A DNA stretch of 8,844 bases from Acidobacteriota bacterium (lineage in GTDB: Bacteria; Acidobacteriota; Aminicenantia; UBA2199): contig JAKAGC010000120.1 of assembly GCA_021817755.1 (NCBI GenBank), forward strand, positions 1-8,844, given 5' to 3'. The notes under the pieces are model-generated. The model was not told where the DNA came from and made no database searches. It worked only from the letters and a program-made list of their open reading frames with translations. Shown here piece by piece: positions 5,727-8,844 of the stretch. How positions within the stretch are numbered: position 1 is the stretch's first letter; each line of letters opens with the position of its first letter. A program made the translations under genes and the position numbers.

Positions 5727-7215
5727 TTTTCTCCTTTTTAATTTTTTCCATAACGCGATTAACGACTTCGTAATCATCAAAATGAATGGTCTTATCTTTG
5801 AAGATCTGATAATCTTCATGCCCCTTGCCTGCAATGACTACGAGGTCTCCGGGTTGAGCCATCCTGATGGCTTTTTCGATGGCTAATTCCCGTTGGATTT
5901 CAATATCATAATCCCTGAAATCGGGATGGAATCCTCCGATTATATCGGCGACTATATCATGTGGATCTTCAGTTCTTGGGTTATCGCTGGTAATCATGAC
6001 AAAATCGGCTTTTTGGGATGCAACTTTACCCATTCGTGGGCGCTTCGTTTTATCACGAGCTCCACCGGCTCCGAATACTATTATAATCCGTTTCCGAACA
6101 ATCTCACGGAGTGAATCGAGAAGACCTTCGATTGCTTTATCGGTGTGAGCATAATCGATTACAACATGGAATTCATCTTTTACAATAGTATCAAGTCGAC
6201 CTTTAACAGGGGGAAAGTTTTTCAAAACTTTTGTAATATTTTCGCACGATATTCCTTTTATCTCGGCAGATGCAACGGCTGCCATAATATTGGAAAGATT
6301 CACCTTTCCAATCAATGGACTTTCTATCTCAATTTTTCCTTTTGGAGTTTGGAGAGTTGCATGAATGCCTCCTAAGGAGAATTTATATTTCAACGGGCGT
6401 ATATCTGCATTTTCGGAAAACCCATACGTTAAATATTTGCATACCAATTGCTCGAGAATTTTATCACAAACGGGGTCATCCGCATTAATAATGGCCCAAT
6501 CATCCATTCCCAGACGTTTGAACAGGAGGAGTTTGGCTTCAAAATAATCCTCCATGGTTTGATGAAAATCAAGGTGATCTCCGGAGAAAGAAGTAAATAT
6601 TCCCTGGGAAAAGGGAATATCATCTACACGATGAAGGCAGAGAGATGCGGAAGACACCTCCATTACGAGGTTTTTGCATCCGTTTTTATGTGCCTGAGAT
6701 AGGAAATCGAACATTTCAACTGATTCGGGTGTAGTGAGACCTGTTTTAATGGATAAATCTTGTGTAAACATTCCCAACGTACCAATCCGAGCAGTTGGAG
6801 ACTCACTGTTGTATAATGCATATATAATAGACATAACGGTAGTTTTTCCATTGGTACCGGTAATACCCACATTATACATACGTTGGGCAATATTATTATA
6901 ATATGCGGCAGCTAACCGGCTTAAAGCAACACGTGCATTACTAACCTGAATCCAGGCGAGGGACATAGGGATATCGGGGAATGTATCATCGGGTTTACCT
7001 TCAAAAACAACAGAAGTGGCTCCACGGGAAATCGCATCGGTGAGATACTGAAGACCGTTTTCTTTGTATCCACGGATGGCTATAAAACAATTCCCGGGCT
7101 GTATCTTTCTCGAATCGAATTGAATCCCGGTGACGGGTATTTGAAACGAACCACTACCTGCGACGATTTCCATTTGTTTAATTAATTCGCTGAGATTTAC
7201 AGGATTTTTTTTCAT
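5719..7215 (-). CDS. murE: UDP-MurNAc-L-Ala-D-Glu--meso-diaminopimelate ligase MurE
   Basis: MurE adds the third residue of the stem peptide. The DNPRTEDP motif (411-418) is the signature of enzymes using meso-diaminopimelate rather than lysine, so the cell wall is probably DAP-type. The 498-residue protein has an N-terminal UDP-sugar domain (IQFDSRKIQPGNCFIAIRG, 31-49), GITGTNGKTT (117-126), GLTTPES (159-165), MEVSSASLCLHRV (185-197), and SGDHLDFHQTMEDYFEAKLL (211-230) with Lys228 at the expected carbamylated position. It continues with DYAHT (354-358), FGAGGARDKTKRPRMG (381-396) and IAGKGHEDYQ (461-470). Three normally conserved spots are altered: EVSSAS for EVSSHAL, DYAHTDK for DYAHTPD, and GGARD for GGDRD. 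The ATG at 7215 lies nine bases after the ftsI stop, with GAGG at 7219-7222, only three bases from the start. The gene continues the operon from ftsI into murF. Confidence 0.98.
   Translation of the reverse strand: MKKNPVNLSELIKQMEIVAGSGSFQIPVTGIQFDSRKIQPGNCFIAIRGYKENGLQYLTDAISRGATSVVFEGKPDDTFPDIPMSLAWIQVSNARVALSRLAAAYYNNIAQRMYNVGITGTNGKTTVMSIIYALYNSESPTARIGTLGMFTQDLSIKTGLTTPESVEMFDFLSQAHKNGCKNLVMEVSSASLCLHRVDDIPFSQGIFTSFSGDHLDFHQTMEDYFEAKLLLFKRLGMDDWAIINADDPVCDKILEQLVCKYLTYGFSENADIRPLKYKFSLGGIHATLQTPKGKIEIESPLIGKVNLSNIMAAVASAEIKGISCENITKVLKNFPPVKGRLDTIVKDEFHVVIDYAHTDKAIEGLLDSLREIVRKRIIIVFGAGGARDKTKRPRMGKVASQKADFVMITSDNPRTEDPHDIVADIIGGFHPDFRDYDIEIQRELAIEKAIRMAQPGDLVVIAGKGHEDYQIFKDKTIHFDDYEVVNRVMEKIKKEKNA
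5731..5736 (-). promoter_or_regulatory. Ribosome binding site deciding the murF start
   Basis: AAGGAG on the minus strand, four bases upstream of the ATG at 5726, formed by the lysine and glutamate codons at the end of murE. It is the strongest Shine-Dalgarno match in the window, although its spacing is short. Confidence 0.7.
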
Positions 7216-7218
7216 TTT

Positions 7219-7222
7219 CCTC
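7219..7222 (-). promoter_or_regulatory. Ribosome binding site of murE
   Basis: GAGG on the minus strand, only three bases before the murE ATG, in the nine-base gap after ftsI. The spacing is unusually tight, so initiation may rely partly on ribosomes finishing ftsI. Confidence 0.45.
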
Positions 7223-7224
7223 GC

Positions 7225-8844
7225 CTATATTTTTTTTTCTTCTTTCTCGGGATATACACCGAGGTGAACCATGATCTTTTCAGATATGGCTTTAAAAAGA
7301 GGTGCAGCGACATCACCACCATAAAACTGACCTTTCGGCTCATCGATTACGACAAACATTGTAATACGGGGATCTGATGCCGGAAAAAATCCTCCAAAGG
7401 AAGAAATGTATTTTAAAAAATCTTTATTTCTAGAAATCTTTTTTGTGGTTCCGGTTTTTGCTGCAATAGTTACACCGTCTACACGAGCGTTTTTACCTGT
7501 CCCACGCTCGACTACTTGAGTCATAATGGAAACCATTCGTTGAACTGTACCAGGTGATAAAATTTTCTTTTGATTTACTATAGGTGTATCTTGAGGATTT
7601 TCTTTTACGAGATAGGGTTTCAAAAGATAACCACCTGAAGCTATAACGTTAAATGCCCGAATCATTTGTAATGGTGTGACTCCAATCTCATATCCATAGG
7701 CAAGGAAATCAACCGAGACACCACTCCAATTTTTTAAAGGATGTACGATACCTGCTTCTTCATCAGGAAGATTTATTCCGACTTTATCACCGAATTGAAA
7801 TAACCGGATGCCATCATAGAGTCTTTTCTTTCCCATTCGTTCACCTATTTTGGCAGCACCGATATTGCTGGAATGAACGACAATATCTTCAAAACTCAGG
7901 GCACCATATTTGTGTTCATCATAAATAGTAAGGTTCTTTAAATTATAAACTCCTCCTTCGCAGTTGAAAATCTGCTCAGGCGAGCAAAGGTTATTTTCAA
8001 GGGCTACGGATGTAAGTATAATCTTAAAGGTGGATCCGGGATGATAAACCATAGACACGGCTTTATTTCGAATATCTACTTTCCGGGCATCGCTTAATTT
8101 GTCGGGATCAAACCCAGGATAGCTTGCCATTGCAAGAATTCCACCGGTGCGTGAATCCATAGCGATTACTGTTCCACCTTTGGCTTCGAATTTTTGCATG
8201 GTTGCGGAAAGTTCCTTTTCAACAAAAAACTGAATGGAAGAATCAATAGTGAGATATATATCTTTTCCGTCCTCGGGTTCCTGAATATATTGAAAATCAA
8301 AGGCTTTTTTCCGGGCATCCTGCTCTATCCTCATCTTACTGACTTTTCCTTTTAATATGGAATCATAGGCATATTCGATTCCATATAAACCTTGTTCATC
8401 AATTCCAACAGCCCCTAAGATATGGGATGCAAGACTCTTCTGTGGATAAACCCTCCTAAATTCTTCGAGAAATTCAACATTGGACTCGCAGGGTCCAATT
8501 GGCTTGAAATCTTTTAAGGCTTGATACTGCATATCGGTTAATTTTCGTTTTAACCAGATAAACTTCTCTGCTTTATCTATTCTTTTCCTGATTGACTTTT
8601 TTTCCTTTGAATCGAGGGGTAATATACCGGCTTTAATCATATCGGTGATCAACCGATGGGAATGAAGGTTATTTTTATTATTTAGAAATGCGGAATAAGC
8701 TTTAACAGAGATTGCCATGACTTCGCCATTGCAATCATAAATGGTACCGCGCCTGGAATTCAATTCAACGATTCGTTCAGTTTGAGCATGGATTCGAGAA
8801 ATATTTTTCCCGTAATCAACAACCTGTACTTTTATGAGTGTTGC
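7225..8844 (-). CDS. ftsI: Septal class B penicillin-binding protein FtsI/PBP3 (partial, N-terminus beyond right edge)
   Basis: This is a D,D-transpeptidase that crosslinks septal peptidoglycan in the periplasm together with FtsW. The reading frame is open to the window edge, giving 539 visible residues. The cytoplasmic tail and membrane anchor, perhaps 20-40 residues, are cut off. The visible part begins ATLIKVQVVDYGKNISRIHA, followed by RRGTIYDCNG (31-40), the usual start of the pedestal domain. The transpeptidase domain has STFK (Ser271 nucleophile, Lys274), SSN (325-327) and KTGTT (463-467), all three penicillin-binding motifs intact and correctly spaced. No PASTA repeats follow. The protein ends about 45 residues after the late-domain EPKG and YGGDVAAPLFK segments. 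A stop at 7225-7227 lies nine bases before murE. Sporulation Spo-VD-type and elongasome PBP2 proteins are relatives, but placement directly before murE in a dcw cluster that contains ftsW and ftsQ favours FtsI. Confidence 0.95.
   Translation of the reverse strand, partial: ATLIKVQVVDYGKNISRIHAQTERIVELNSRRGTIYDCNGEVMAISVKAYSAFLNNKNNLHSHRLITDMIKAGILPLDSKEKKSIRKRIDKAEKFIWLKRKLTDMQYQALKDFKPIGPCESNVEFLEEFRRVYPQKSLASHILGAVGIDEQGLYGIEYAYDSILKGKVSKMRIEQDARKKAFDFQYIQEPEDGKDIYLTIDSSIQFFVEKELSATMQKFEAKGGTVIAMDSRTGGILAMASYPGFDPDKLSDARKVDIRNKAVSMVYHPGSTFKIILTSVALENNLCSPEQIFNCEGGVYNLKNLTIYDEHKYGALSFEDIVVHSSNIGAAKIGERMGKKRLYDGIRLFQFGDKVGINLPDEEAGIVHPLKNWSGVSVDFLAYGYEIGVTPLQMIRAFNVIASGGYLLKPYLVKENPQDTPIVNQKKILSPGTVQRMVSIMTQVVERGTGKNARVDGVTIAAKTGTTKKISRNKDFLKYISSFGGFFPASDPRITMFVVIDEPKGQFYGGDVAAPLFKAISEKIMVHLGVYPEKEEKKI

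Noticed and set aside
5727..5834. Longer murF with 36 extra basic residues at the N-terminus
   Set aside because: It would overlap the end of murE by over 100 bases. The downstream ATG has AAGGAG and fits the family N-terminus.
8761..8763. TTG as the ftsI start codon
   Set aside because: The frame stays open to the window edge and encodes typical FtsI sequence before it (KVQVVDYGKNISRIHA), so this is an internal leucine codon.
380..8844. Repeated GTxGK(T/S)T coding segments as a duplicated repeat
   Set aside because: These are the P-loops of four paralogous Mur ligases, an ancient family relationship and not a recent DNA repeat.

Overview
The window is a segment of a bacterial division and cell wall (dcw) cluster. 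All seven genes lie on the minus strand and read from the right edge to the left: ftsI (N-terminus cut off by the right edge), murE, murF, murD, ftsW, murC and ftsQ (C-terminus cut off by the left edge). Only 44 bases are non-coding, namely 9 between ftsI and murE and 35 between murD and ftsW. I see no terminator, RNA gene, mobile element, CRISPR array or large repeat. The layout is that of one internal piece of a polycistronic operon whose promoter lies beyond the right edge.

The genes form one pathway. MurC, MurD, MurE and MurF are paralogous ATP-dependent ligases that build the UDP-MurNAc-pentapeptide in the cytoplasm. FtsW (SEDS glycosyltransferase) and FtsI (class B penicillin-binding transpeptidase) polymerise and crosslink lipid II at the septum. 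FtsQ is a divisome scaffold anchored in the inner membrane. MurE carries the DNPR motif of ligases that add meso-diaminopimelate, so a DAP-type peptidoglycan is expected. FtsI has no PASTA domains. Together with FtsQ this suggests a Gram-negative-type (diderm) bacterium. The DNA is moderately AT-rich. The FtsW motif around YSDFIF recalls Bacteroidetes/FCB-type proteins, but I cannot name a phylum with confidence, and several Mur motifs are divergent.

The most notable point is what is missing. In the canonical order mraY lies between murF and murD, and murG lies between ftsW and murC. Both are absent, and at both places the neighbours join by a precise 8-base overlap (ATGAATAA and ATGATTGA). 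The two missing enzymes are exactly those that make lipid I and lipid II at the membrane. murB and ddl, often found between murC and ftsQ, are also absent, and those two genes overlap by one base. A third 8-base overlap (ATGCCTGA) joins murE and murF. I found no undescribed system here. The value of the window lies in this cluster architecture and in the divergent ligase motifs.
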